Shown one piece after another: positions 7,608-16,267 of a stretch of DNA of 46,625 nt (its first letter is position 1; each line of letters opens with the position of its first letter). Origin of the DNA: a virus; the IMG/VR virus record IMGVR_UViG_3300031576_000089, positions 1 to 46,625 of that record. One strand, 5' to 3'. A program made the translations under genes and the position numbers. The notes beneath the pieces are model-generated. The model was not told the origin of the DNA. It was given only the letters and a program-made list of their open reading frames with translations, and did not search any database.

Positions 7608-7966
7608 TGCACGAACAATCGCGGACACATAGAAATCCTTACGGGTCGTGGGTCAATTCTCCTGGCAACTCACCGCGATCACGGTTGCGTCCAAAATTTG
7701 CCTTCGAGAGAGATTTTTATGAAACGCCAGAAGGTGCTGGCAACGCGGCCGCGCTTCGCTCCACGTTGATCGAGGAACCGCATGATCGTCCGATGCCGGC
7801 CGTTCCTGAGTTTCGGCAGAATCCGTACGGTCCGGTCGAGGACTATCTTCGCACGGCCGCGCCGATGAATGAGCAAGAGAGCATGGGTGACTTCGATCCA
7901 GCACTATTAAATAACCCGATTGTACGAATGTTGCTTCTGCGGTCGCGTCAACAGAGGGTGAAGTGA
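7607..7966 (+). CDS. Hypothetical protein between portal and scaffold
   Basis: 119 residues from an ATG overlapping the portal stop. Pro/Arg/Glu-rich and largely disordered, with two NPYG motifs, and ending in a helix LLNNPIVRMLLLRSRQQ. No family known. It shares TGATG coupling with both neighbours, so it is probably made in step with the portal. Confidence 0.6.
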   Translation: MHEQSRTHRNPYGSWVNSPGNSPRSRLRPKFAFERDFYETPEGAGNAAALRSTLIEEPHDRPMPAVPEFRQNPYGPVEDYLRTAAPMNEQESMGDFDPALLNNPIVRMLLLRSRQQRVK

Positions 7967-8136
7967 TGCCATATTCCTCAATGGCACAATCGAGGCTCAT
8001 GCACGCGAAGCATCCTAAAATAGCCGCAAAATGGGATCGAGAGTATCCGGATCAAAAGAATCTGCCCGAGCGAGTCGGGCCGATCGTCCGACGTCTACAA
8101 GGTGGACGTCGAGGGAGCCACGCCCCGGCCCATTAA
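7966..8136 (+). CDS. Basic miniprotein
   Basis: 56 residues, ATG overlapping the previous TGA. Rich in Lys/Arg and His (RLMHAKHPKIAAKWDREYP). The beginning resembles phage proteins of the PYSSKAQARKMHAQKPEIAARWD type, small basic proteins found near portal genes. Function unknown. A small hairpin (TGGGC / GCCCA, 8177-8190) lies between it and the scaffold ribosome-binding site. Confidence 0.55.
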   Translation: MPYSSMAQSRLMHAKHPKIAAKWDREYPDQKNLPERVGPIVRRLQGGRRGSHAPAH

Positions 8137-8202
8137 AGAGGGGTGCAATCTGACGCCGGCAGTATCCGGTGTGTGTTGGGCGGATGCCCACAAGGAGGCC
8201 GT

Positions 8203-9033
8203 ATGACGATGCCAGCCGATTTACCGCCAAGTGATCCGAACGCCCCGCCAGTCGGGGATCCGCCAGAACCTCCGGTTCTTGGCGAGGGTGGTGAACCTGG
8301 AGATCCGGATGGTCAGCCGCCTGACCAGCGGACAGTTCCGGTAGCCGAGCTGATTAAGCAGCGGACGAAGTACCGCGGGAGAGAGAACTGGCTGAAAAGC
8401 CAGATCGAGGAAAAGGATCGGCAGATTGCACGGCTGCAAGGCCCCAAGCCTCCAGCCAAGCAGCTGCCGACTGCTCCTCCTAGCGGGGATCCGACGACCG
8501 ATGCCTATACCAAACAGCTCATGTCGCGGTTGGGTCTGGATAAAGTGTTCGATCGCATGGAAAAGCTCGAGGAGAAGCTGGCGACAGTCGGTGAGATGGA
8601 GCAGCAATTTCCTCAAGTGAAGCGTGCAACCGAACTAGCGATGAATAATTACTTCACCGCCGTCCAGAACTACGCCGCGTCACAGCATGACCCGAAAACC
8701 ATGCCAATCAGCCTGGATGGGTTCTTGAACATGGTGGCCGGGGGCATGACGCCGGAAATAACCGAAGCCATATACGAGGGCAACAATCAGCCGTATATGG
8801 AATTGGTGGCCTCCTGCAAAAAGCAATTCAAGTCGGGTGCGCCGGCTCCTCCAGCGAGTCCGAACGCACGCGATGCGGCAAAAGTCAAAAACCTCCCGAA
8901 TGTTCCCGGTCCTGGTGGCACCCCTCCGGGGTCGCCGCCAGAAAAGCCGTTGACCGGCCGGCCCTTACACCATCGCGCCGCGGAGCGTTTCATGCAATCC
9001 GTATCGCGTGGCAAGGGTGGTGGCACGTCCTGA
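8203..9033 (+). CDS. Putative scaffolding protein
   Basis: 276 residues. ATG 8203 is chosen because AAGGAGG at 8192-8198 precedes it. Pro-rich disordered N-terminus, central coiled coil (KSQIEEKDRQIARLQ and later VFDRMEKLEEKLATV), and a Pro/Gly-rich tail with a short basic C-terminal segment. This layout and its place directly before the major capsid gene are typical of phage capsid scaffolds. The family is assigned from context. Confidence 0.7.
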   Translation: MTMPADLPPSDPNAPPVGDPPEPPVLGEGGEPGDPDGQPPDQRTVPVAELIKQRTKYRGRENWLKSQIEEKDRQIARLQGPKPPAKQLPTAPPSGDPTTDAYTKQLMSRLGLDKVFDRMEKLEEKLATVGEMEQQFPQVKRATELAMNNYFTAVQNYAASQHDPKTMPISLDGFLNMVAGGMTPEITEAIYEGNNQPYMELVASCKKQFKSGAPAPPASPNARDAAKVKNLPNVPGPGGTPPGSPPEKPLTGRPLHHRAAERFMQSVSRGKGGGTS

Positions 9034-9076
9034 TCGGACAGCGGGAGCGTAGTAAAAAGAAAGGGACTGTAGCCTT

Positions 9077-10411
9077 ATGGGTCTGTTGACAGACACTCAA
9101 TCAACTGCGGTTGGTGCGTTTAACGAAGTCCTGAAGATTGACTACGAAAAGGGCATCGTGGACGCGCTCAACAACGAGCAGTTGGTTCTGAACACGATGA
9201 AGCGTGACAGCGAATCGTGGACAGGACAAAGCGTGCAGTTTCCCGTTCGGCTTGGCCGGAATGCGTCGGCCGCGGCCACGTCGGAAGGGTACAAGGTTCA
9301 TGCTCCGGGAAAACAGACCTACAAGGATTGGGTCATTCCCGCGAAGTATAACCACGGTCGGATTCGTCTGACCGCGCAGGTTATGAAGGCGTCGGAGAAA
9401 AGCAAGGGCGCCTTCGAGCGTGCATTGGGATCGGAAATTGACGGACTGGTGGAAGATCTCGCCAACTACCGCGGCCGCGTGATTTTCGGCTTCGGCAAAG
9501 GCGTCCTCTGCCTCGTCAACGGCGATCCTGGCACCGGCACGACAGTCACCGTGGACGCGCCGCATGGCGTGGCGGGGGTCGACAACGGTTCGCGCTTTAT
9601 CCAGGTGGGTATGTACGTGGCCTTCATTGATCCGGCCACCGGAGCAATCCGGGCGGGTGGAGCGCGGACAGTGGCAACGGTGCCTGCGGCCGGAACCACG
9701 TTCACGATCTCAGCCGCGGCCGATGCAGCCGTGGCGGACAACGATTTCATCGTTGCCGCGATGGAATCCGGCACCACAGACGTCAACGAAACGACGTACG
9801 GCGGTGGTGGGACCAATGGATCCAACTGCGCGGAGCAGATGGGCCTGTTGGGACTGGTGGACGGCACCACGTTCGTCAGCACGTTGCACGGCATTGACCG
9901 TTCGACGTCGCCTGGCACGTATCTGCAATCCACAATCATCACGTCAGTCGGCGCGTTGTCGGCCGATGTGATTCAGCGTGGCATTGACGCGGCCTATCAG
10001 AAGGGCCGTGGACGTGTGAAGGCGCTGGTGTGCGAACATTCCGTTCGCCGGGCCTATCAGATCATGCTGGAGAACGATCGGCGCTACATGGCCGCGTCGC
10101 TCCTCCGGCCGGATGGTGGCACGGTGGCCGCGAAGCAGAAGGAGTTGGACTTCGGGGGCATTCCGTTGATTGCGGACAAGGACTGTCCGTACGGAACGAT
10201 GTTTGGCCTCGATACCGACACCTTCACGCGGTATATCCTGACGGAAGGGGAGTGGGCCGATGAGAGCGGGTCCGTCCTGCGGTTCGTAGACGGATACGAT
10301 GCCTATGAGGGCATCTACCGCGTGTTCGATAACTTCGCGTGCGAAGCGCCGAACAAAAACTTCGCACTCTTTGGAATCAGCTCGAACATCGTGGTCGTAC
10401 ACCTTAATTAA
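9077..10411 (+). CDS. Major capsid protein
   Basis: 444 residues. The N-terminal part (DYEKGIVDALNNEQLVLNTMK), the central beta strands and the C-terminal sequence (LRFVDGYDAYEGIYRVFDNF) fit HK97-fold capsid proteins of podoviruses and relatives. A Gly/Thr/Ala-rich strand-forming insert at about residues 150-240 may form a surface domain. AAAGAAAGGG precedes the start. The gene ends inside a perfect palindrome and is followed by two more hairpins, which may set its transcript level. Confidence 0.85.
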   Translation: MGLLTDTQSTAVGAFNEVLKIDYEKGIVDALNNEQLVLNTMKRDSESWTGQSVQFPVRLGRNASAAATSEGYKVHAPGKQTYKDWVIPAKYNHGRIRLTAQVMKASEKSKGAFERALGSEIDGLVEDLANYRGRVIFGFGKGVLCLVNGDPGTGTTVTVDAPHGVAGVDNGSRFIQVGMYVAFIDPATGAIRAGGARTVATVPAAGTTFTISAAADAAVADNDFIVAAMESGTTDVNETTYGGGGTNGSNCAEQMGLLGLVDGTTFVSTLHGIDRSTSPGTYLQSTIITSVGALSADVIQRGIDAAYQKGRGRVKALVCEHSVRRAYQIMLENDRRYMAASLLRPDGGTVAAKQKELDFGGIPLIADKDCPYGTMFGLDTDTFTRYILTEGEWADESGSVLRFVDGYDAYEGIYRVFDNFACEAPNKNFALFGISSNIVVVHLN

Positions 10412-10484
10412 GGTGTACCACGGTTCACTTGAATTAACGAGTGAACAAACGGTGAGATGGTGTGGCGGTGGATGCCGCCACACC
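10397..10484 (+). promoter_or_regulatory. Three consecutive hairpins after the capsid gene
   Basis: First, a perfect 22-base palindrome at 10397-10418 spanning the capsid stop. Second, TTCACTTG / CGAGTGAA at 10424-10445 with loop AATTAA. Third, GGTGTGGCGG / CCGCCACACC at 10459-10484, a ten-pair stem. None is followed by a long U run, so processing or protection of the capsid mRNA is as likely as termination. Confidence 0.65.
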
Positions 10485-10510
10485 GTTCATCAGAGAAAAG
10501 GAGAAGTCAC

Positions 10511-11029
10511 ATGGCAGATCCATTTCGCGGAGTCACAATCGTCAATCGCCGGCTGGTGCCGTACGAGTCCATGTTCAACAGCATCCCGATCATCATTGGG
10601 CCGCTTGAGGAAGCGTCCTATCCTCCAGAAATTGCGATCGCGTTGGTCGAGGGCAGTGCGATGCGAATTGACGCAGCCAGTGGTGTTCCGCACACCTACG
10701 CGCTTGGGATCAAAGGAGATCCGTCATATCCATCAGACCCTATCGAGCAGATTATCACTGAAGGTGGGAGAAAGATTGACTTGGCGCAAGATCGTCCGCT
10801 GGAGGCGCTGGATCGTTCCGCGTTGCCTCCGCTCAGGCACTCTGAGCCAAAGGGTCTGACGAAGGATGGCGAAGTGGATCTCGGGATCGGCAAGAAAGAG
10901 GATCTGCCACCGGCAGACAGCATGAAGCCATTGTCGTTCGTTAATCCTGAGAAACGGACCGGGCCGCAGTACGGCGGGTCGGATCTGCACGGAGGCGGGT
11001 CGCGCACCATCTCCAGGCCGCACGAATAA
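10511..11029 (+). CDS. Hypothetical virion-region protein
   Basis: 172 residues. The start at 10511 follows AAAAGGAG at 10497-10504. The N-terminal half is mixed beta (FRGVTIVNRRLVPYESM). The C-terminal half is Pro/Gly/Lys-rich and probably disordered. No family recognised. It sits immediately downstream of the capsid hairpins and may be a minor head protein. Confidence 0.6.
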   Translation: MADPFRGVTIVNRRLVPYESMFNSIPIIIGPLEEASYPPEIAIALVEGSAMRIDAASGVPHTYALGIKGDPSYPSDPIEQIITEGGRKIDLAQDRPLEALDRSALPPLRHSEPKGLTKDGEVDLGIGKKEDLPPADSMKPLSFVNPEKRTGPQYGGSDLHGGGSRTISRPHE

Positions 11030-11071
11030 GACAGCGCGAAGTTTTCGCTCGTAGCTAACAAGGAGAACTGT

Positions 11072-11431
11072 ATGCGTCAAACATTTTCAGCATTAGCAGC
11101 CACGGCGCAGCTCGTTCGCACCGGGCGCACGTTACTCAGGAGTGTGCGGATCAGGCAAAAAACCGGCGCCGCGCCAGAGCTATATATCCAGTTCTTCAAC
11201 AACGCCGCGCCGACTGTCGGCACGACGGCGCCGAACATGGTGATCCCGGTGCCGGCTGGTGCTGCTGGTGAGATCAAGCTGGACAATATTGATTTCCAAG
11301 GGATCTACGGGGGACGAGATTTCGGCACGGCCCTCTCGATCGCCTGTACTACAGTCCACGATGGCGCGGTCGCGCCGACTGCCGGTGATGAGCCGGTTGT
11401 GGACGTGGACTATAACGCAGTCGGGGCGTAA
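11072..11431 (+). CDS. Possible head decoration protein
   Basis: 119 residues with a good AAGGAG at 11059-11064. Ala/Val/Thr-rich and probably all beta, with GAAGEIKLDNIDFQGIYGGRDFGTALSIA in the middle. Size, composition and place two genes after the capsid gene would suit a decoration protein. No motif proves it. Confidence 0.55.
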   Translation: MRQTFSALAATAQLVRTGRTLLRSVRIRQKTGAAPELYIQFFNNAAPTVGTTAPNMVIPVPAGAAGEIKLDNIDFQGIYGGRDFGTALSIACTTVHDGAVAPTAGDEPVVDVDYNAVGA

Positions 11432-11440
11432 GGAGGGAGC

Positions 11441-11839
11441 ATGGCAACTATCCCTTATACGATTGTGCCGGCGCTCGATGCGGCCGGTGCAGCGATGGCG
11501 GGTGTGTTCACGGTCACATGGACCGGACTGGCAAACGGCGATCAAGGTAAATGGCTCCGGATGCCGAACTACTCAGATCGGAGCATCCAAGTATGGGGAC
11601 AAGCCGGTGGCACCCCGACGTGGAACATCGAGGGGTCCAACGAACAGACGGCCGCTGGTACGGATCCGGCGGATCCCGCGTTCCTGACCAACCCTGGCGG
11701 CACAACGCTCTCAGTGCGCACGACGGAGGAGATTCAGCAGATCCTCCAGAACACTCAATGGATCAGACCGACACTCACGGTCGGGGCCGGAACGTGCAAC
11801 TTCACGCTCCTGGTCAATTCGATGGCACGGAGGTCGTAA
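11441..11839 (+). CDS. Small beta-rich virion protein
   Basis: 132 residues with AAGGAGG at 11431-11437. Ser/Thr/Gly-rich strands such as GVFTVTWTGLANGDQGKW and ending in NFTLLVNSMARRS. It resembles its neighbours in composition and spacing, so it is probably one of a set of small head or neck proteins. No family recognised. Confidence 0.55.
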   Translation: MATIPYTIVPALDAAGAAMAGVFTVTWTGLANGDQGKWLRMPNYSDRSIQVWGQAGGTPTWNIEGSNEQTAAGTDPADPAFLTNPGGTTLSVRTTEEIQQILQNTQWIRPTLTVGAGTCNFTLLVNSMARRS

Positions 11840-11840
11840 T

Positions 11841-12314
11841 ATGTCGTCCGCAAGACAAATATTTTCAGGAGTAGAGCAGGTGGTCGCGCAATTTGACAGC
11901 CTGTTCAAGTTGCGCGACCTGTTGCGCGAGGCGGTGAATGCAGAGGGGATGGCCGAGCAAGCCGAGGAGCGGTGTGCAAAGGCCGACCGGGACTGCAAGC
12001 TCCTAGATGAGAAGTTGCAGTCAATGGCCTCATCCGCAAAGAGCCGGATGGACACGCTCGAGGCCGAGCATCAGGCCGCAGTCGTACAGATGGATGCGGC
12101 CTACGATCGTGCGGAAGCCAGCCGGCGCGCCGATCACGACGCCACGATGAAGGAGCGCAAGGCCCAGCTCGATGAAGTGGAACGATCGTTGGATTCTGAA
12201 CGGGCGAAGCTCGAGGAAGTGACCCGTGATCGTCAGTTGGTGCAGAACGAGCTGTCGGAGTTGACGGCCAAACTGGAACGGCTCAAGCAAAGCGTAGCCG
12301 GCATCACGGCGTAA
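11841..12314 (+). CDS. Coiled-coil protein in the head gene cluster
   Basis: 157 residues, one base after the previous stop. Residues 25-150 are almost entirely alpha-helical heptads with Glu/Arg/Ala/Leu (ERCAKADRDCKLLDEKLQSM, later LDEVERSLDSERAKLEEV). It could be an internal core or chaperone-type protein. The ribosome-binding site is weak, so coupling to the previous gene is likely. Confidence 0.6.
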   Translation: MSSARQIFSGVEQVVAQFDSLFKLRDLLREAVNAEGMAEQAEERCAKADRDCKLLDEKLQSMASSAKSRMDTLEAEHQAAVVQMDAAYDRAEASRRADHDATMKERKAQLDEVERSLDSERAKLEEVTRDRQLVQNELSELTAKLERLKQSVAGITA

Positions 12315-12326
12315 GGAGGCTCCGTC

Positions 12327-12785
12327 ATGGGGAATCGTTACGTTGTCAAGCGCGTCAATTTTACGCCGGCCAACACGACCGACGACATTCTGACCATCCG
12401 ATCCGCGGCCTCCCGACGCCTCCGCCTGATTTCCGTGGACGTCAACGGGCAAGGAGCCTCGTCGGCGCCGCAAGGGGTCACGATCTCGCGGGTCACGACG
12501 GTTGGCGTCACGCCGGGCGGGGTGATCGTGCCTGACAAGGGCGATCACAACGATCAGCCAGCGGCCGCTTTCACAACCGCAACGACATGGGTCACTCAGC
12601 CCGTGGTCAACACGAACGGTAAAACGCTGTCCTTTAATGCGCTGGGCGGGAAGGATCAGTGGACAGCCACGCAGTTTACGAAGGGGATGTTCGAGGCGCG
12701 CAACGCGGAAGAATTAAGCATCCGTCCGACTGCCGGCACGACGCCACAGCTTACGTCGCTCAGTGTGGTGTGCGAGGAAGATTAA
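12327..12785 (+). CDS. Beta-rich virion protein
   Basis: 152 residues, AAGGAGG at 12314-12320 before the ATG. Thr/Val/Ala-rich with alternating strands; no recognised motif. It shares style, length and tight spacing with the 12786 and 13170 genes, and the three may be related beta-sandwich proteins of the neck or head surface. Confidence 0.55.
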   Translation: MGNRYVVKRVNFTPANTTDDILTIRSAASRRLRLISVDVNGQGASSAPQGVTISRVTTVGVTPGGVIVPDKGDHNDQPAAAFTTATTWVTQPVVNTNGKTLSFNALGGKDQWTATQFTKGMFEARNAEELSIRPTAGTTPQLTSLSVVCEED

Positions 12786-13160
12786 GTGGGGGCGCAGGGA
12801 ACGGCGGTTTTGGATTTCGGGGCGTTCCCAGGTTCAAGCGTCACGACGGTTGATGTCGTGGCTTCTGGGGTGATCTCCACGTCGGCGGTGGAAGCCTGGA
12901 TTCGTCCGGTCGCGTCGGCAGACCATACGGCCGAGGATCACATGGTCGTGCCGATGCGCGTGGTGGGATCGTATCTATCGGATGGGAACATTCGCATCAT
13001 GGGATTCAACACGAACGACGTGATGCCGCCAGAGGAAGTGCAGCCGGCTTCGCCTCGAGCGAGAGAATCTGGCACCTATCTGAGGCTCAAGAGCAAGCGC
13101 GACCGTCAGAATGCGCCGATGCTCGTTGGTCAATACAACGTCTGGTGGGTCTGGAACTAA
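12786..13160 (+). CDS. Beta-rich virion protein
   Basis: 124 residues from GTG 12786 directly after the previous TAA. The central block (SAVEAWIRPVASADHTAEDH) and the aromatic C-terminus (GQYNVWWVWN) suggest a beta-sandwich. Sequences with AWIRPxxTxDHSxDEH-type blocks occur in phage structural proteins as I recall them, but I cannot name the family. Followed by AAGGAG for the next gene. Confidence 0.55.
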   Translation: MGAQGTAVLDFGAFPGSSVTTVDVVASGVISTSAVEAWIRPVASADHTAEDHMVVPMRVVGSYLSDGNIRIMGFNTNDVMPPEEVQPASPRARESGTYLRLKSKRDRQNAPMLVGQYNVWWVWN

Positions 13161-13169
13161 GGAGCGACG

Positions 13170-13877
13170 ATGGCAGGTATCCAAATCCAGGGCGCAGGCG
13201 GGACCGTTGTTGGGGCTGGTGCGGAAAGTTTTAAGGGTCTGCACGTCACCAACAAGCCACACGACTACGGGGCGCTCGGCCATTACCGGGCGATCCTGAC
13301 GACTGGCACGATCGCGGCAGGCATGGCCGCGAATGGCGAACTGGTGCAGATGCGATGGGTGGATGCGACTCGATTCTGCGTCATCCAACAGGTCACGGTC
13401 CTAGAGTTTCGGAACATCACGACGGCCTTTGCAGTCGGCGTCTATCAGTTCAACGTCATCCGGTCTACCGTGTGGTCCGCAGATGGATCAGGCGGCGGTG
13501 CCATCTCTGTTGCCGACCCGCAACTCCAACTACGCGCCGCGACGATGGGCGCCTCACTGTTCTCCACGGGATTCCGGCTGGCGACCACGGCCGCCCTTGG
13601 CGCAGGCACAAAGACCTTGGACACCTTGGCGATGGGGGCGTGCTTTGGGAACGTCGGGTCCACCCCGGCGATTGCCGAGTATTTTATTCCGAAGGGCGGC
13701 GGCGCGTCTGGCACGGGCGGTCCCGGCGTGGATGTGATCGCCCCGGACGTGGGGAACGGCGAGCATCCGATTGTGCTGGCGCAAAATGAGGGAATTTCCA
13801 TTCGTGGGACCGTGCCGGCCACCGGCACGTGGATCGCCTCGTTTCTTGTGAAGTGGTGTGAGGTCACGGCTTTTTGA
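13170..13877 (+). CDS. Beta-rich virion protein, paralogue of the 1676 gene
   Basis: 235 residues, Gly/Ala/Thr-rich, predicted all beta. The C-terminal NEGISIRGTVPATGTW and KWCEVTAF resemble the NEGVCIRTL and IEWDE end of the 1676-2308 product. A Gly-rich loop (KGGGASGTGGPGVDV) near residue 175 may be flexible. Possible head or neck surface protein. The HNH gene begins three bases after its stop. Confidence 0.6.
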   Translation: MAGIQIQGAGGTVVGAGAESFKGLHVTNKPHDYGALGHYRAILTTGTIAAGMAANGELVQMRWVDATRFCVIQQVTVLEFRNITTAFAVGVYQFNVIRSTVWSADGSGGGAISVADPQLQLRAATMGASLFSTGFRLATTAALGAGTKTLDTLAMGACFGNVGSTPAIAEYFIPKGGGASGTGGPGVDVIAPDVGNGEHPIVLAQNEGISIRGTVPATGTWIASFLVKWCEVTAF

Positions 13878-13880
13878 GCT

Positions 13881-14456
13881 ATGAAATACAGCGACGAGCA
13901 GAGGCATGAAATGAAGCGAAGGTATGAATCTGGACAGTCCACGCCGCAGATTTCAGAGGCAATGAATTGTCCCTTGCCTACGGTATGGTGGACGCTGCAA
14001 CGGCTTGGCGTACAATGTCGTCCTACGAGCGACAGTCTGAGAGGACGAAAATTGTCCGTGGAACATATCCGAAAGGTAGTTGATTCACGCAAAGGGTACA
14101 GACATTCGGATGAATCTCGAAGGAAAATGTCAAGACTTGCCAAGCAACGAGGGCCTTACCATAACTGGTACGTTGACGGTCACGGAAAATTCAGAGACAC
14201 ATTGAGGAAGCAGGAGATGGACAGGTTGGAGTACCGGCTATGGAGAGAACATGTTTTTAAGCGCGACTTGTTTACGTGCCAAGAATGCGGACGGCGTGGC
14301 GGGATGCTTCATGCTGATCATATTGTTCCGTGGCGCGACGATAAGGAGTCTCGATACAAACTAAGTAACGGTCGTACGCTATGTGTCGAGTGTCACCAAA
14401 AGACTCCGACTTATGGTTTTAGATCAAGGCGATTGACTCAACTCACAGCGTTCTAA
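13881..14456 (+). CDS. Freestanding HNH homing endonuclease
   Basis: 191 residues. The N-terminal HTH-like part (residues 8-45) recalls resolvase-type recognition helices. A NUMOD-like DNA-binding segment follows at about 62-90 (VVDSRKGYRHSDESRRKM). The HNH nuclease is at 121-175, with zinc pairs C133/C136 and C168/C171, D146-H147 in HADHIVP, and N163. It is visibly richer in A/T than the genes around it and interrupts the head cluster, as expected for a mobile endonuclease. Probable target: the same intergenic site in phages that lack it. Confidence 0.85.
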   Translation: MKYSDEQRHEMKRRYESGQSTPQISEAMNCPLPTVWWTLQRLGVQCRPTSDSLRGRKLSVEHIRKVVDSRKGYRHSDESRRKMSRLAKQRGPYHNWYVDGHGKFRDTLRKQEMDRLEYRLWREHVFKRDLFTCQECGRRGGMLHADHIVPWRDDKESRYKLSNGRTLCVECHQKTPTYGFRSRRLTQLTAF

Positions 14457-14471
14457 CAAGGAGAAGCCCGT

Positions 14472-14732
14472 ATGTCTGCCACAGGAAATTTTATCATCGC
14501 AGAAACACGGTCGGATATTGTCGAGGGGGAACTGCTCTACCTGACGAACTATCGGTATAAGTTTGCCGCGCCCAACGGCAACGCAGATGGCCTGGTGACG
14601 ACGGCGGTAGTCGGGCTAACGGAGAGTACCTTCAACCTCTCGGTGCAGCAGAAAGTGGCGGATCGCGCCAATCTGGAGAGCGCCGAATCAGAGGGGTTTA
14701 CGGTGAGTGATGTCTACGGAGGGAGGATCTAA
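14472..14732 (+). CDS. Small virion-region protein
   Basis: 86 residues with AAGGAG at 14458-14463. The pattern NFIIAETRSDIVEGELLYLTNYRYKFAAP looks like a short beta-barrel or decoration-type fold. Its stop overlaps the next ATG (TAATG). Function unknown. Confidence 0.55.
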   Translation: MSATGNFIIAETRSDIVEGELLYLTNYRYKFAAPNGNADGLVTTAVVGLTESTFNLSVQQKVADRANLESAESEGFTVSDVYGGRI

Positions 14733-14998
14733 TGCCGCAATCTACAGCGAGAGTCTTTGCGCGGGTGATGGATTGGGCGGATCCGACCGGGACGCCGGCT
14801 GACGGGGCCGAACAGGTCCGGGTGGAATGGACGTTGCTCGAAGGCGGGAGGCAAAAAGGAAAGTTTATCGCCACGCTCACGCTCACGACCAAGAACCGGC
14901 TGGCGAACGATCTGACGGAGGCGCTGGTCGCGCATTTGAACGCGCAGTTCCCGTCCGCAGGCTTTCTCGACCGCGATGTGATTCTGTGGGGAGCGTAA
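14732..14998 (+). CDS. Small hypothetical protein
   Basis: 88 residues, ATG overlapping the previous TAA. Alternating strands (RVEWTLLEGGRQKGKFIATLTLTT) followed by a helix (DLTEALVAHLNAQF). No family recognised. Part of the run of coupled small genes from 14472 to 16267. Confidence 0.55.
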   Translation: MPQSTARVFARVMDWADPTGTPADGAEQVRVEWTLLEGGRQKGKFIATLTLTTKNRLANDLTEALVAHLNAQFPSAGFLDRDVILWGA

Positions 14999-15001
14999 TG
15001 A

Positions 15002-15292
15002 ATGTCGCTCCTGCTGGCGTTTCAGGCTCCTCCGGCTGCTGACGATCCGGAAACTCGATTCCGGTGCCTCGAGACGGAGGAAGATTTTGACGATGAGGAT
15101 ACCGCGCTTGCGATCTTCGATTTCGAGAGTGTGGCGGCGCCGATTCTGGCGATGCCGGAAGTCACCTATCTTGAGGATGGGGAGTGGAACGACGACTGGC
15201 CGACCGGCGAACAATTTATCGAAGCTCCTCCGGCCCCGGTTGTTGACGCTGGCATCTTCATCCCGACTTTCCGGCCGAGGAGAGGGCGATAG
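15002..15292 (+). CDS. Acidic Pro-rich protein
   Basis: 96 residues, very acidic (TEEDFDDEDTALAIFDFES) and Pro-rich, probably disordered, ending in a basic RPRRGR. No recognised domain. The four-base gap to the previous gene and two-base gap to the next suggest coupled translation. Confidence 0.5.
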   Translation: MSLLLAFQAPPAADDPETRFRCLETEEDFDDEDTALAIFDFESVAAPILAMPEVTYLEDGEWNDDWPTGEQFIEAPPAPVVDAGIFIPTFRPRRGR

Positions 15293-15294
15293 CG

Positions 15295-15606
15295 ATGGCT
15301 GAGGAAGAAGTTTCCATTGATCGCCGTTCTTTCAAACTAAAGGGCCGCGATGCCTTTTACATGACGATTATTGCCATTATGGGGCTAGGCATCTTTTTAT
15401 TGATGCGCTTCAGTCTCAGCCAGTGGGGGGAGCCGTTTAATATAGACAAGACGTTCACGGAGCATCGTTACGATATGACGACACAGCACACTGCGACCAA
15501 CGAGGCTATTTCAGAATTAACGTATGTCATGTCGCTCACTGAAGATGAACGGAAGAAACTTCGACTTACGATGCCAGAATCATTAAAGAAGAAACAACTT
15601 CGGTAA
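15295..15606 (+). CDS. Single-pass membrane protein
   Basis: 103 residues. Residues 19-40 (DAFYMTIIAIMGLGIFLLMRF) form one transmembrane helix with a charged N-terminal tail and a helical C-terminal domain. Placed a few genes before the lysis cassette, it could be an accessory holin or antiholin, but nothing in the sequence proves this. AGAGGGCG precedes the start. Confidence 0.55.
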   Translation: MAEEEVSIDRRSFKLKGRDAFYMTIIAIMGLGIFLLMRFSLSQWGEPFNIDKTFTEHRYDMTTQHTATNEAISELTYVMSLTEDERKKLRLTMPESLKKKQLR

Positions 15607-15836
15607 TGCCTGATCGCGTTAAGATTCACTTCGATACCGATGCCGTCAAGCCAGTTGTTCCAGACAAGCCGTGCGTCACGGTCTGCACGATGGACGGCAA
15701 GATCTTGGAGCGTGGCCGCAAGGTCCGGCTGACAGGGGAGTGGATCTTGAGACAATACAGAAACCCGGTCCCGTGCGGAGCCAGCGTGGTTCTGTATCCC
15801 GAAGGGGATAATTTCAGTTACCGAGTGGTGACGTAA
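15606..15836 (+). CDS. Small hypothetical protein
   Basis: 76 residues, ATG overlapping the previous TAA. Short beta strands (CVTVCTMDGKILERGRKVRL) suggest a small beta-barrel. No family recognised. Confidence 0.5.
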   Translation: MPDRVKIHFDTDAVKPVVPDKPCVTVCTMDGKILERGRKVRLTGEWILRQYRNPVPCGASVVLYPEGDNFSYRVVT

Positions 15837-16267
15837 TGCCTGACCACACTCCTCCTTCGGGCGTCGTTGCCAGGCTCAAGCGGTTCGATCGCTTTCTGGA
15901 TCTCCGCTGGTGCGGCGAGGTATGGGGCGTCTACCGCAAAGGCCAACGGATCGGGTCGGTTCGGCCGGATCTCTTGGGCGATGGGGGTGGGTTGATCGCC
16001 AAGCTCCATGCCTCTGATCTCCAGCGGCACTACGACAACTCCGGCACGAAAGCGGCCAACGAGTTCGATGAACACGATCGGCAAGAGAAACGGCAACGCC
16101 GTGAGAACCGCAAAAAAGAATTTGGCGCGATTGCGCGAGAAGGTTATGACCATATCGCTAGGCGCACCGGCCGACGCGTCAATAGCTCCGGAGTGCCGGA
16201 GACTGAGAAGCCTCGGGCCACGCCTGATTTCGTGGTTGGCCCGGCGTCGACGAGGAACTGGCCGTGA
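15836..16267 (+). CDS. Hypothetical protein
   Basis: 143 residues, ATG overlapping the previous TAA. The N-terminal part is mixed (RFDRFLDLRWCGEVWGVYRKG). Residues 70-115 are a highly charged helix, and the tail is disordered. No family recognised. Its stop overlaps the GTG of the lysis-associated gene downstream. Confidence 0.5.
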   Translation: MPDHTPPSGVVARLKRFDRFLDLRWCGEVWGVYRKGQRIGSVRPDLLGDGGGLIAKLHASDLQRHYDNSGTKAANEFDEHDRQEKRQRRENRKKEFGAIAREGYDHIARRTGRRVNSSGVPETEKPRATPDFVVGPASTRNWP

